From NCBI GenBank assembly GCA_946479055.1, contig CAMLEX010000423.1, positions 1 through 5,093 on the forward strand: DNA of 5,093 nucleotides. Direction: 5' to 3'. The DNA comes from an uncultured Bacteroidota bacterium. GTDB lineage: Bacteria; Bacteroidota; Bacteroidia; Chitinophagales; Chitinophagaceae. Under the pieces are notes generated by a model. That model saw only the letters and a program-made list of their open reading frames with translations, was not told where the DNA came from and made no database searches. This document shows, one piece after another, positions 1 through 4,740 of the stretch. The position numbers and the translations under genes were made by a program. Within the stretch, counting starts at the first letter, position 1. Every line of letters begins with the position of its first letter.

Positions 1-406
1 GCCGGTTGTAGGCATTGATCAGCCCAATGGCGATGGTGAGGGCCGCCAGCTGCTTGTCGTCGAACCTGGCGGAAGCCGCCTCGAAATCCACGTCGGGAAC
101 GTGCGTTTCGGCGACCAGGGTCACGGTTTCTGCCCAGGCGAGTGCGGCACGTTCACGGTCGGAGTAGAAAGGTGCTTCACGCCAGGCATCCAGAACATAA
201 AGGCGTTGCTCGGTTTCTCCCTTAGTCAGCAAATCTTTTGAGTGCATATCAAGACAATAAGCACAACCATTGATTTGCGACACCCTGTAATAGATTAAGT
301 TCAGCAGTGATTGTTCAATTGGCGATTTCGCCAGGTAGATTCCTAAACCATACAATGCTTTCATCGCATTTTGTCCTTTTTCGAAAACATTAATTCTTTG
401 TTCCAT
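1..406 (-). CDS. Carboxymuconolactone decarboxylase / AhpD-like family protein, 3' end cut by window edge
   Basis: My own translation from the ATG at 406-404 gives 135 codons with no stop before the edge. The family is usually about 145-155 residues, so only the last few are missing. Near residues 44-58 it reads QINGCAYCLDMHSKD: the redox CxxC pair is Cys48/Cys51, with the family histidine at 55. A helical C-terminal half ends in AIGLINAYNR, which in relatives is followed by a short tail. Related proteins act as small cytoplasmic peroxidase-like or disulfide-relay enzymes, and many are of unknown substrate. The family name does not imply protocatechuate metabolism. It is divergent from the alpha/beta hydrolase gene, a common pairing in stress or xenobiotic loci. 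Oddly, GC (hand count) is about 37% in the start-proximal part (241-406) and about 63% in the distal part (1-180). No Shine-Dalgarno is seen; the leader is A-rich. Confidence 0.9.
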   Translation of the reverse strand, partial: MEQRINVFEKGQNAMKALYGLGIYLAKSPIEQSLLNLIYYRVSQINGCAYCLDMHSKDLLTKGETEQRLYVLDAWREAPFYSDRERAALAWAETVTLVAETHVPDVDFEAASARFDDKQLAALTIAIGLINAYNR

Positions 407-435
407 TTTTTTGATTTTAATTGTTATTGATGTCT

Positions 436-453
436 GCCTGCCGGAAAGCAGGT
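436..453 (-). repeat. Short inverted repeat in the decarboxylase leader
   Basis: CCTGC at 437-441 and GCAGG at 448-452 can pair around a six-base loop, with one further G-T pair outside. It lies about 30-50 bases upstream of the decarboxylase start codon, so it would be in the transcript leader or just at the promoter. The stem is only 5 bp and may be chance. Confidence 0.3.
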
Positions 454-464
454 TTGAATTATAC

Positions 465-480
465 CTCAATAATGATTGAG
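465..480. promoter_or_regulatory. Candidate operator: inverted repeat CTCAAT-N4-ATTGAG
   Basis: Two perfect 6-base arms (465-470 and 475-480) flank a four-base spacer, about 60 bases upstream of the decarboxylase start. Size and placement would suit a dimeric repressor of MarR, TetR or similar type. No such regulator is encoded in the window, and the minus strand shows no clear -33/-7 promoter overlapping it, so its role is inferred from symmetry and position only. Confidence 0.35.
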
Positions 481-563
481 CTAACAGAAATTGGACAGGT
501 TTAGAAAACTTTTTTTAATGAAAGATGATCCTGACTTTCAATGCTATGGTTGCCTTTGAGAAA

Positions 564-605
564 AAATGTCGTAATCCCCCTTTTAAATGGCCGTATTTGC
601 CACCC
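564..605 (+). promoter_or_regulatory. Imperfect tandem motifs directly upstream of the hydrolase promoter
   Basis: Two similar units lie head to tail: AAATGTCGTAATCCCCCTT from 564 and AAATGGCCGTATTTGCCACC from 585, with C-rich tails. Their starts are 21 bases apart, two helical turns, and the second unit ends against the -33 TTG of the promoter. This is the usual geometry of activator sites bound by AraC/XylS-type regulators (established for that family in general). The match between units is partial: AAATG is shared at 21 bases, CGTA at 22 and the C/T tail at about 25. No AraC gene is in view. The assignment is inference. Confidence 0.4.
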
Positions 606-634
606 TTGATTTTTGCATATTGAAATTAGGTTTG
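606..634 (+). promoter_or_regulatory. Bacteroidota-type promoter for the alpha/beta hydrolase gene
   Basis: TTG at 606-608 and TAGGTTTG at 627-634 are separated by 18 bases. The second element fits the Bacteroidota -7 consensus TAnnTTTG exactly, and the first fits the core of the -33 element at an acceptable distance. Transcription would begin near 640, giving a leader of roughly 35 bases before the ATG at 675. Confidence 0.65.
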
Positions 635-674
635 CTGAGAAAATCAACAACACTATTACTAAAAACCAAACACT

Positions 675-1592
675 ATGACAAGAAGTAAAATTTTAAGCAG
701 AAACAACATTCTTTGTCAATTAAAGAGAAATGTTTTTATCACTGTTGTAGTTATGTTCATCACTTTACTATCAGTAGGGGTAATGGCACAATCATCTGGC
801 TATGCAACCGTCAATGGCTTAAAAATGTATTATGAAATACATGGCAAAGGCCAACCACTTATACTATTGCATGGAGGATTGGGCTCAACAGGCATGTTTG
901 GCGCCAACCTGGAAGCATTGTCTAAAAACCGCCAGGTAATAGCTATGGACTTACAGGCACATGGGCGAACAGCGGATATTGATCGTCCATTTACTATGGA
1001 AGGAATGGCTGATGATGTTGCTGCACTCATGAAGCACTTGAATATTACAAATGCAGATATCGCCGGTTATTCGATGGGTGGAGCCGTTGCAATGCAAATT
1101 ATCTTCCGTCATCCTGAAATGGTGCGTAAGCTGGTTATTATCTCCATGCCTTTTAAACGTACGGGTTTTTATCCGGGTATACTGGCACAACAAAACCAGA
1201 TGGGACCAGAAGCAGCTGAGTTTATGAAACAAACTCCGATGTATAAATCCTATGCTGCCATTGCACCCAAACCCGGGGACTGGACAGCACTTATTACAAA
1301 AATTGGCAAACTGATAAAGCAGGATTATGATTGGAGTAATGATATTAAAAAAATAAAAGCACGTACCCTGCTTGTATTCGGTGATGCTGATCTTGTTTCA
1401 CCCGCACATGCTGTTGAATTCTTCGCCTTGCTGGGCGGCGGCCAGAAAGATGGTGGCTGGGACGGTTCGGGACGGTCAAATGCGAAGCTTTCCATTCTGC
1501 CCGGTATTACCCATTATGAAATTTTCAGTTCTCCTTTACTGGCAGCTACCGTTGTACCTTTTCTTGAAGAGGCAGTTGATGAAAAAAAATAA
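675..1592 (+). CDS. Exported alpha/beta-fold hydrolase
   Basis: This 305-residue protein belongs to the alpha/beta hydrolase superfamily (esterase, lactonase or haloperoxidase-like; substrate unknown). Residues 19-38 form a hydrophobic signal segment ending VGVMA before Gln39, so export to the periplasm or envelope is likely; the n-region is rather long. The oxyanion-hole motif HGG is at 66-68 and the nucleophile elbow GYSMGG at 131-136, with Ser133 as nucleophile. The probable acid is Asp239 in GDADLVSP and the histidine is His280 in GITHYEIF. All triad members are present, so the enzyme should be active. A Gly-rich stretch GGGQKDGGWDGSGRS (254-268) before the histidine is, as I recall, typical of one subfamily. 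It explains a local GC-rich patch in the gene. The start is supported by the signal peptide, the A-rich leader and the promoter at 606-634. The gene is monocistronic and followed by a hairpin. Confidence 0.92.
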   Translation: MTRSKILSRNNILCQLKRNVFITVVVMFITLLSVGVMAQSSGYATVNGLKMYYEIHGKGQPLILLHGGLGSTGMFGANLEALSKNRQVIAMDLQAHGRTADIDRPFTMEGMADDVAALMKHLNITNADIAGYSMGGAVAMQIIFRHPEMVRKLVIISMPFKRTGFYPGILAQQNQMGPEAAEFMKQTPMYKSYAAIAPKPGDWTALITKIGKLIKQDYDWSNDIKKIKARTLLVFGDADLVSPAHAVEFFALLGGGQKDGGWDGSGRSNAKLSILPGITHYEIFSSPLLAATVVPFLEEAVDEKK

Positions 1593-1598
1593 TTCGTT

Positions 1599-1629
1599 TG
1601 CATGAAGGCAGTTGTACTGTCTTCATGCA
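1599..1629. terminator. 13-bp hairpin between convergent genes
   Basis: TGCATGAAGGCAG (1599-1611) pairs with CTGTCTTCATGCA (1617-1629) around the loop TTGTA, with one G-T pair. It starts seven bases after the hydrolase stop codon. No U-run follows on the plus strand. On the minus strand a run of eight T (1582-1589) follows about ten bases later, so it may work better for transcripts coming from the ParA side. Bidirectional use is an inference. Confidence 0.6.
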
Positions 1630-1660
1630 TTATAATATGGTGTCGGTGATATCCAGCCCA

Positions 1661-1750
1661 TTTAAAAATTTTACCAACAACGCCTGAAGCAGCAAGTTGC
1701 ATGGCTTCGCCAAAATGTAAACCAGGCAATGCATCATTGAGTGTACATCT
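1661..1750 (-). pseudogene. Possible C-terminal remnant of a medium-chain dehydrogenase/reductase
   Basis: Directly after the ParA stop codon, and in the same frame, the minus strand reads LNDALPG then LHFGEAMQLAASGVVGKI. This resembles the last strand-helix of zinc-type alcohol dehydrogenases and quinone oxidoreductases, where a helix with A..L..G.v.GKi closes the fold. No start codon belongs to it and nothing else of the enzyme is present. The frame runs on into the antisense of the hydrolase gene, so it cannot be a normal gene end. The match is short and judged by eye, so chance is a real alternative. Confidence 0.3.
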
Positions 1751-2623
1751 TCACACACCTGTTTTTAATATAGGAGTGTGGTGCGTGGGCACGAAATCCA
1801 CTGAATCGGCAACCGATTGTTCTTTGGCCATGTCTACGATTATTCCTTTTGAATTATTTAATTCCTGCCATTTCATCCGTTCGCATATTTCCAGCCACAA
1901 TCTATGGTAGAAACTATTGGCTTTAAATTCTTTCAGCTGGTGAAAGATGGATTCCCTCGTATGGGTGATTAATTCTATTTCCGTATAAAAGGGGATAAAG
2001 CTATGGAGAACCCGGTCGGTGTCTTTCCTGTTTTCAAGATAATGTCTATGCAGATTTTTATGAAGCTGTACCATATTGTAAAAGCTGAGTGTCTTATTCC
2101 AGACGGGTGCATTCTGTTGCAATGTGTCCATCAGCATGTTATTGCAATACACAGAAAGCGGGGCAGGGATATTGGGGATCAGTAACAGGTCGGCCGCATG
2201 AAAAATATTATCATGCATTAGAAAACGTCCGGGAGAACAGTCCATAATACATACATCATAATCATCCTCCACTTCGCTCAGTAATATTTTTATGAGTTCA
2301 TGATTTGTAAAATTGACAGCGGTCATCCTCGAAGCCTTATTCATAAACTGGTCGGAGAGCAGGGCATCATTACTGATTACGTCTATGTGGTAGCTATCTG
2401 TAGATTGGATAACATCGTAAATAGTGATATACCGGTCAAACAACCGGGCATGGGTATTGGTATTATGGTTTTGTCGGTTGAAGAAATAACTGCTGCCACC
2501 CTGCGGGTCCAGGTCCCAAAGCATCACACTAAGGCCGTACTTAGCCAGTAAGCAAGCCAGGTTGACGGATGTGGTCGTTTTGCCAACTCCTCCCTTGATA
2601 TTATAAACTGCAATTTTTTTCAA
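1751..2623 (-). CDS. ParA/Soj-type partition ATPase, orphan
   Basis: This 290-residue protein has the deviant Walker A motif KGGVGKTT (10-17), with signature Lys10 and Lys15. Walker A' is WDLDPQGG (36-43) and Walker B is CIMDCSPG (125-132, Asp128). It lacks the N-terminal helix-turn-helix of plasmid type Ia ParA proteins and so resembles the short Soj/MinD-like class, with a somewhat longer C-terminal half than usual. Such ATPases dimerise on nucleoid DNA and position plasmids, chromosomes or protein complexes. No ParB-like gene is next to it in this window, so cargo and partner are unknown. The only sensible start is TTG at 2623: the upstream in-frame stop is three codons before, no ATG or GTG intervenes, and translation from it gives the classic KKIAVYNIKGGVGKTT opening. 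The last codons and the stop sit in an imperfect hairpin (1752-1780, 9-bp arms with one mismatch). A 51-codon ORF lies about 200 bases upstream on the same strand. Confidence 0.93.
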   Translation of the reverse strand: MKKIAVYNIKGGVGKTTTSVNLACLLAKYGLSVMLWDLDPQGGSSYFFNRQNHNTNTHARLFDRYITIYDVIQSTDSYHIDVISNDALLSDQFMNKASRMTAVNFTNHELIKILLSEVEDDYDVCIMDCSPGRFLMHDNIFHAADLLLIPNIPAPLSVYCNNMLMDTLQQNAPVWNKTLSFYNMVQLHKNLHRHYLENRKDTDRVLHSFIPFYTEIELITHTRESIFHQLKEFKANSFYHRLWLEICERMKWQELNNSKGIIVDMAKEQSVADSVDFVPTHHTPILKTGV

Positions 2624-2639
2624 AGATTGAATCTAATGA

Positions 2640-2647
2640 CAAAACTA
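2640..2647 (-). promoter_or_regulatory. Candidate -7 promoter element for the ParA gene
   Basis: On the minus strand TAGTTTTG fits the Bacteroidota -7 consensus TAnnTTTG exactly and lies 17 bases before the TTG start, predicting a very short leader. I see no good -33 TTG at the expected distance. The element alone could occur by chance in AT-rich DNA. Confidence 0.4.
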
Positions 2648-2698
2648 TAAATGCACTAATAATCAGTTAATTCTTCCCTTCTTCTTCGGGTGGTACAG

Positions 2699-2710
2699 TA
2701 ATTATAATTA
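2699..2710. repeat. Perfect 12-bp palindrome TAATTATAATTA
   Basis: The site is fully symmetric and lies about 75 bases upstream of the ParA start codon, between it and the small ORF. Being purely A/T it has a fair chance of being accidental. Its place upstream of an ATPase gene makes an operator or partition-related site conceivable. Confidence 0.3.
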
Positions 2711-2800
2711 GTAAAAAACCTATGGCTTATGGGAAGGCTTCGTGAGTATATCCAACTATTTCTTTTTTTCATTTAATAAGCTGACCACGACGTATTCTTT

Positions 2801-2810
2801 TGATCGATCA
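2801..2810. repeat. Perfect 10-bp palindrome TGATCGATCA
   Basis: It lies 14 bases downstream of the stop codon of the 51-codon ORF and about 180 bases upstream of the ParA start. It contains two GATC sites. It is too short to form a useful RNA hairpin, so a protein-binding site is the more likely role if it has one. Confidence 0.25.
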
Positions 2811-2824
2811 CTTTAGTAAGGCCG

Positions 2825-2980
2825 TTATTTGGTTCCGGTAGCAATTCCCTGGTTAATCGTATTGTAAGTGAAGACCTGCTTCAGAATACGGAGTTTCTCT
2901 TTTAACTCCTGCCAATCTAATTTTCTTAACGTTTTTTTTTCTGCGGCCGGGTCAATCATAACAATTTCTTCGCGCAACAT
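2825..2980 (-). CDS. Small 51-aa protein of unknown function upstream of ParA
   Basis: This ORF reads MLREEIVMIDPAAEKK, then TLRKLDWQELKEKLRILKQ, ending in VFTYNTINQGIATGTK. The ATG is two codons after an in-frame stop, so the start is fixed. The middle (residues 14-36) is strongly charged and would form an amphipathic helix. There is no signal peptide or membrane segment. The sequence has a natural coding look compared with the surrounding AT-rich DNA, but I recognise no family. It shares strand with the ParA gene about 200 bases downstream and could be transcribed with it. However, that gap has its own candidate -7 element. A perfect palindrome (3003-3014) lies just upstream of the start. 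It may be a genuine microprotein, a small partner or regulator of ParA, or the tail of a lost gene. Confidence 0.5.
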   Translation of the reverse strand: MLREEIVMIDPAAEKKTLRKLDWQELKEKLRILKQVFTYNTINQGIATGTK

Positions 2981-2982
2981 GA

Positions 2983-3147
2983 GTTAATATATTCCCGAGT
3001 ACTTATCATGATAATTCATCGATACTTGTAACATATAACTTTAACTATCCTGAAGAGTTGATAGAAGCAAACCATTCTATTTTTATTCCATCTGATCAAT
3101 GGAGGGACAAAATAAAATCAGGGACTATAAAGTCAACTTTTTTTTAA
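2983..3147 (+). other. Start-less 54-codon open frame, possible gene remnant
   Basis: Between TGA at 2980-2982 and TAA at 3145-3147 the plus strand is open. It reads, among other parts, SSILVTYNFNYPEELIEAN and then HSIFIPSDQWRDKIKSG. The residue mix resembles a globular protein, but there is no ATG or GTG and the only TTG (3058-3060) would leave 29 residues. It is either a decayed fragment or a chance opening in AT-rich DNA. No family is recognised. Confidence 0.25.
3003..3014. repeat. Perfect 12-bp palindrome TTATCATGATAA
   Basis: It is fully symmetric, centred about 28 bases upstream of the ATG of the 51-codon minus-strand ORF. This is where an operator over the start of transcription would lie. 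It does not resemble the canonical bacterial parS sequence. No regulator in the window can be linked to it. Confidence 0.35.
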
Positions 3148-3416
3148 GAATGCAAGCAGCTTTCCAGCATGTTTTACAGTCATATAAATAGAAACCGTTC
3201 ATTGTTTTATTTTGGTTATGTTCTATCAAGAGAGGTGTTTAAGAAAACCAATTATTAAGGCAATTATTTGATCACACCAGGGGTAGTTTTAAAAAACAGG
3301 CAATATTGATTTACAAATTTTTATAGGGACCAAAACAAATCAATGAAGTTTACTAAGGGTCATTTATGATCTCCAGGCTTTTTTGAAATCGTTTGAAAAC
3401 TTAAAAATTGTAAACA

Positions 3417-3848
3417 ATGAAAAAATTATTCAGCCCCGGCTCCGGAAGTTTTTCTGGTGGGAAGCAGTACTCACCGGAGTCATCAACAAACGTTACCACA
3501 AGTGCATTTTCACAACCCCACGTTCTGAAACGTAAGATGCAGGAAGAACAATTAACCCATGCTGAGACAGTACAGGCGAGTATATCACCCGTACGCATGG
3601 AAAGCTATCCGGATAAAATGGTGCTGTATTTTTGCCCGATGAAGACCATTGAAATCCTTGAGACAGTCGTTGCCGGTGATGGCGGCAATTTACCATCTGA
3701 AGTCAGTGTGGAAGGCCTGACAGTTCCTAAAGATTTTCCGCCAGGATTATATACATTGAAAAATGTAGTACTTACATCAAACGGAACCATGCAGGTAATA
3801 GCCACAGATAAAACAGTGTGGGAAAAATACACTGAGGAACTTTGTTAA
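3417..3848 (+). CDS. Hypothetical protein, 143 aa, Ser/Gly-rich N-terminus
   Basis: I do not recognise this protein. Residues 5-35 are low in complexity and rich in Ser, Gly, Thr and Pro (FSPGSGSFSGGKQ and on), probably disordered. There is a short charged helix at 38-52, and residues 60-142 look like a compact beta-rich domain, with segments KMVLYF, KTIEILETVV, GLYTLKNVVLT and TMQVIAT. There is no signal peptide, lipobox or membrane span, so a cytoplasmic protein is expected. The ATG follows an A-rich leader (AATTGTAAACA) typical of Bacteroidota, and no better start exists. It stands alone on its strand and ends before a strong hairpin. Codon use and gene-like composition support expression. 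Function is unknown. Confidence 0.75.
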   Translation: MKKLFSPGSGSFSGGKQYSPESSTNVTTSAFSQPHVLKRKMQEEQLTHAETVQASISPVRMESYPDKMVLYFCPMKTIEILETVVAGDGGNLPSEVSVEGLTVPKDFPPGLYTLKNVVLTSNGTMQVIATDKTVWEKYTEELC

Positions 3849-3878
3849 ACAACCTATCCCTGTTTTATAATGAAGGGC

Positions 3879-3918
3879 AACTGTCCTGTATACCACCTTT
3901 TTGGTATGCAGGACAGTT
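3879..3918 (+). terminator. Strong 16-bp hairpin downstream of the 143-aa gene
   Basis: AACTGTCCTGTATACC (3879-3894) pairs with GGTATGCAGGACAGTT (3903-3918) around an 8-base loop containing TTTTT, with one T-G pair. It lies 31 bases after the stop codon. The immediate 3' side (ATTCTCATGACTCATTATTTTTATT) is T-rich only after about 17 bases, so it is not a textbook intrinsic terminator. It would still protect or end the transcript. It also lies between convergent genes. Confidence 0.65.
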
Positions 3919-4015
3919 ATTCTCATGACTCATTATTTTTATTACCTGGTTTCATACATTCTCATCAAATTTAAAATTCTTCCCTGCTTTTATCAAGGTT
4001 TGAAATCAGACATTT
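3919..4015. other. Non-coding spacer, nothing recognised
   Basis: AT-rich sequence between the hairpin and the minus-strand gene remnant, with stops in all frames and no visible motif. Confidence 0.4.
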
Positions 4016-4186
4016 TTAATTACGCATATCTTTCAACCCCAAGATTAAATACTCATTGGTAGAATTTTCATCACGGGCTCAACAATTGTCTCCATAGTAA
4101 TTAAGATAGTCCCAGGGATTTCGTTCTTTGTCTCTAATTTTTATGCCATCTGATGATAATATAATCTCTCCTCTTTTTTTAGTAAT
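4016..4186 (-). pseudogene. Gene remnant with internal TGA and no start codon
   Basis: In one minus-strand frame the sequence reads GEIILSSDGIKIRDKER, NPWDYLNYYGDNC, then TGA (4081-4079). The same frame continues with ARDENSTNEYLILGLKD to a TAA at 4018-4016. Residue composition on both sides of the TGA looks like one continuous protein end of about 56 residues. The frame is closed upstream by TGA at 4189-4187 and contains no ATG, GTG or TTG before the internal stop. Only a C-terminal piece of a larger gene therefore seems to remain. It is on the same strand as the 155-aa gene, just downstream of it, so the two may once have formed an operon. I cannot name the family. A chance open frame is possible but the protein-like texture argues against it. 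Confidence 0.45.
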
Positions 4187-4196
4187 TCATAAAAGA

Positions 4197-4234
4197 ATAG
4201 AATAATAGCGAAAAAAATTGCTGCTATTCTCTAT
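4197..4234 (-). terminator. Weak interrupted hairpin after the 155-aa gene
   Basis: ATAG (4197-4200) and AATAGC (4204-4209) can pair with GCTATT (4223-4228) and CTAT (4231-4234), with a small internal loop. The minus-strand loop is T-rich (AATTTTTTTC). It begins about five bases after the stop codon of the 155-aa gene, so a terminator role is plausible, but the stem is AT-rich and broken. Confidence 0.3.
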
Positions 4235-4239
4235 CCTTT

Positions 4240-4707
4240 TTATTGGGGATTTAAATAAATGACATCAACCGATCCATTTTGACTTACAAAGTAGACTTTC
4301 AAATGCATCTTATTAGAAGCAAAATATTCTTCTAACTTGTTAAGAATATTTCTGTACTGCTCAAGGTCTGGCAAGCAAAGACACCACTTTCCCTCATCGC
4401 CATTAATAGAGGCAAAAAAACTTATAGGTGAAAAGATCATGTCAACAAAAAAATGTATGACTTCTATAAAACTACTATCATTTTTTCCGACTTTTTTTTC
4501 TGTTCCGGCTACTTCCGGAATCGTTCCCCTGATTCCAATGATCTCTTTTGAAAGCAGTTTGGTAGAGACGATAACATTATCAAATTTGAGTAAATATTGT
4601 TCTTCAGGTTCGCTCAAGCGAAATCCCTTTTTCTTTAAATAATGCCTGAGGCTGTTTGTTATAAACTGGGTTGTATACCAGTCTACATTCATGGTGGTTG
4701 TATTCAT
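4240..4707 (-). CDS. Hypothetical protein, 155 aa
   Basis: I do not recognise this protein. It begins with a helical stretch WYTTQFITNSLRHYLKKKG (10-28). Alternating strands follow, such as EQYLLKFDNVIVSTKLL. A very hydrophobic run, FIEVIHFFVDMIFSPISFFASI (80-101), could be a buried helix or a single membrane segment. The end is helix-strand-strand: LEQYRNILNKLEEYF, then LKVYFVSQNG and VDVIYLNPQ. There is no signal peptide. The ATG at 4707 is the first start after an upstream in-frame stop at 4749-4747, and Met6 is an alternative. No Shine-Dalgarno or clear TAnnTTTG promoter lies upstream, and that upstream DNA overlaps a sulfatase remnant on the other strand. This suggests the gene was placed next to, or inserted by, a disrupted locus (inference). 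Function unknown; a small accessory or immunity-type protein is possible but unsupported. Confidence 0.7.
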   Translation of the reverse strand: MNTTTMNVDWYTTQFITNSLRHYLKKKGFRLSEPEEQYLLKFDNVIVSTKLLSKEIIGIRGTIPEVAGTEKKVGKNDSSFIEVIHFFVDMIFSPISFFASINGDEGKWCLCLPDLEQYRNILNKLEEYFASNKMHLKVYFVSQNGSVDVIYLNPQ

Positions 4708-4740
4708 AGGTTCGTAATAAAATGATTCCTGGTGGGAAAG

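Larger units (their letters stand above)
2981..3416. other. Gene-free stretch of 436 bp
   Basis: AT-rich DNA between the small ORF and the 143-aa gene. It holds the palindrome at 3003-3014, a start-less open frame (2983-3147) and a direct repeat of CAATTATT (3249-3256 and 3261-3268, 12 bases apart). Upstream of the 143-aa gene there are TTTG-containing sequences (for example TAGTTTTA in the 3280s, and ATCGTTTG about 25 bases before the ATG). None has a matching -33 element at normal spacing, so the promoter is unresolved. No RNA gene or protein domain is recognised. Confidence 0.5.

Noticed and set aside
951..1232. Antisense ORF of 93 codons inside the hydrolase gene
   Set aside because: It is the shadow of a well-supported alpha/beta hydrolase with an intact triad. 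Its translation shows no domain-like character.
2699..3014. parS centromere site for the ParA gene
   Set aside because: None of the palindromes resembles the known TGTTNCACGTGAAACA-type parS. With no ParB gene present, the label would be unsupported.
3099..3191. A 30-codon ATG ORF on the plus strand (MEGQNKIRDYK and on)
   Set aside because: It is short, overlaps the start-less frame at 2983-3147, has no leader or promoter signal and could easily arise by chance.
3249..3268. CRISPR or iteron-like repeats (CAATTATT twice)
   Set aside because: There are only two 8-base A/T-rich copies, with no further units and no replication gene nearby.
3493..3832. Minus-strand ORFs opposite the 143-aa gene
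   Set aside because: They overlap each other and the plus-strand gene, which has the better start, composition and terminator.
4079..4081. In-frame TGA as a selenocysteine codon
   Set aside because: The frame has no start codon and is closed upstream by another TGA. There is no obvious SECIS-like hairpin directly after it. Decay is simpler.
4337..4642. Plus-strand ORF of 101 codons opposite the 155-aa gene
   Set aside because: The minus-strand frame has better start context and protein-like composition. The plus frame is rich in Ser/Phe/Lys from antisense reading.
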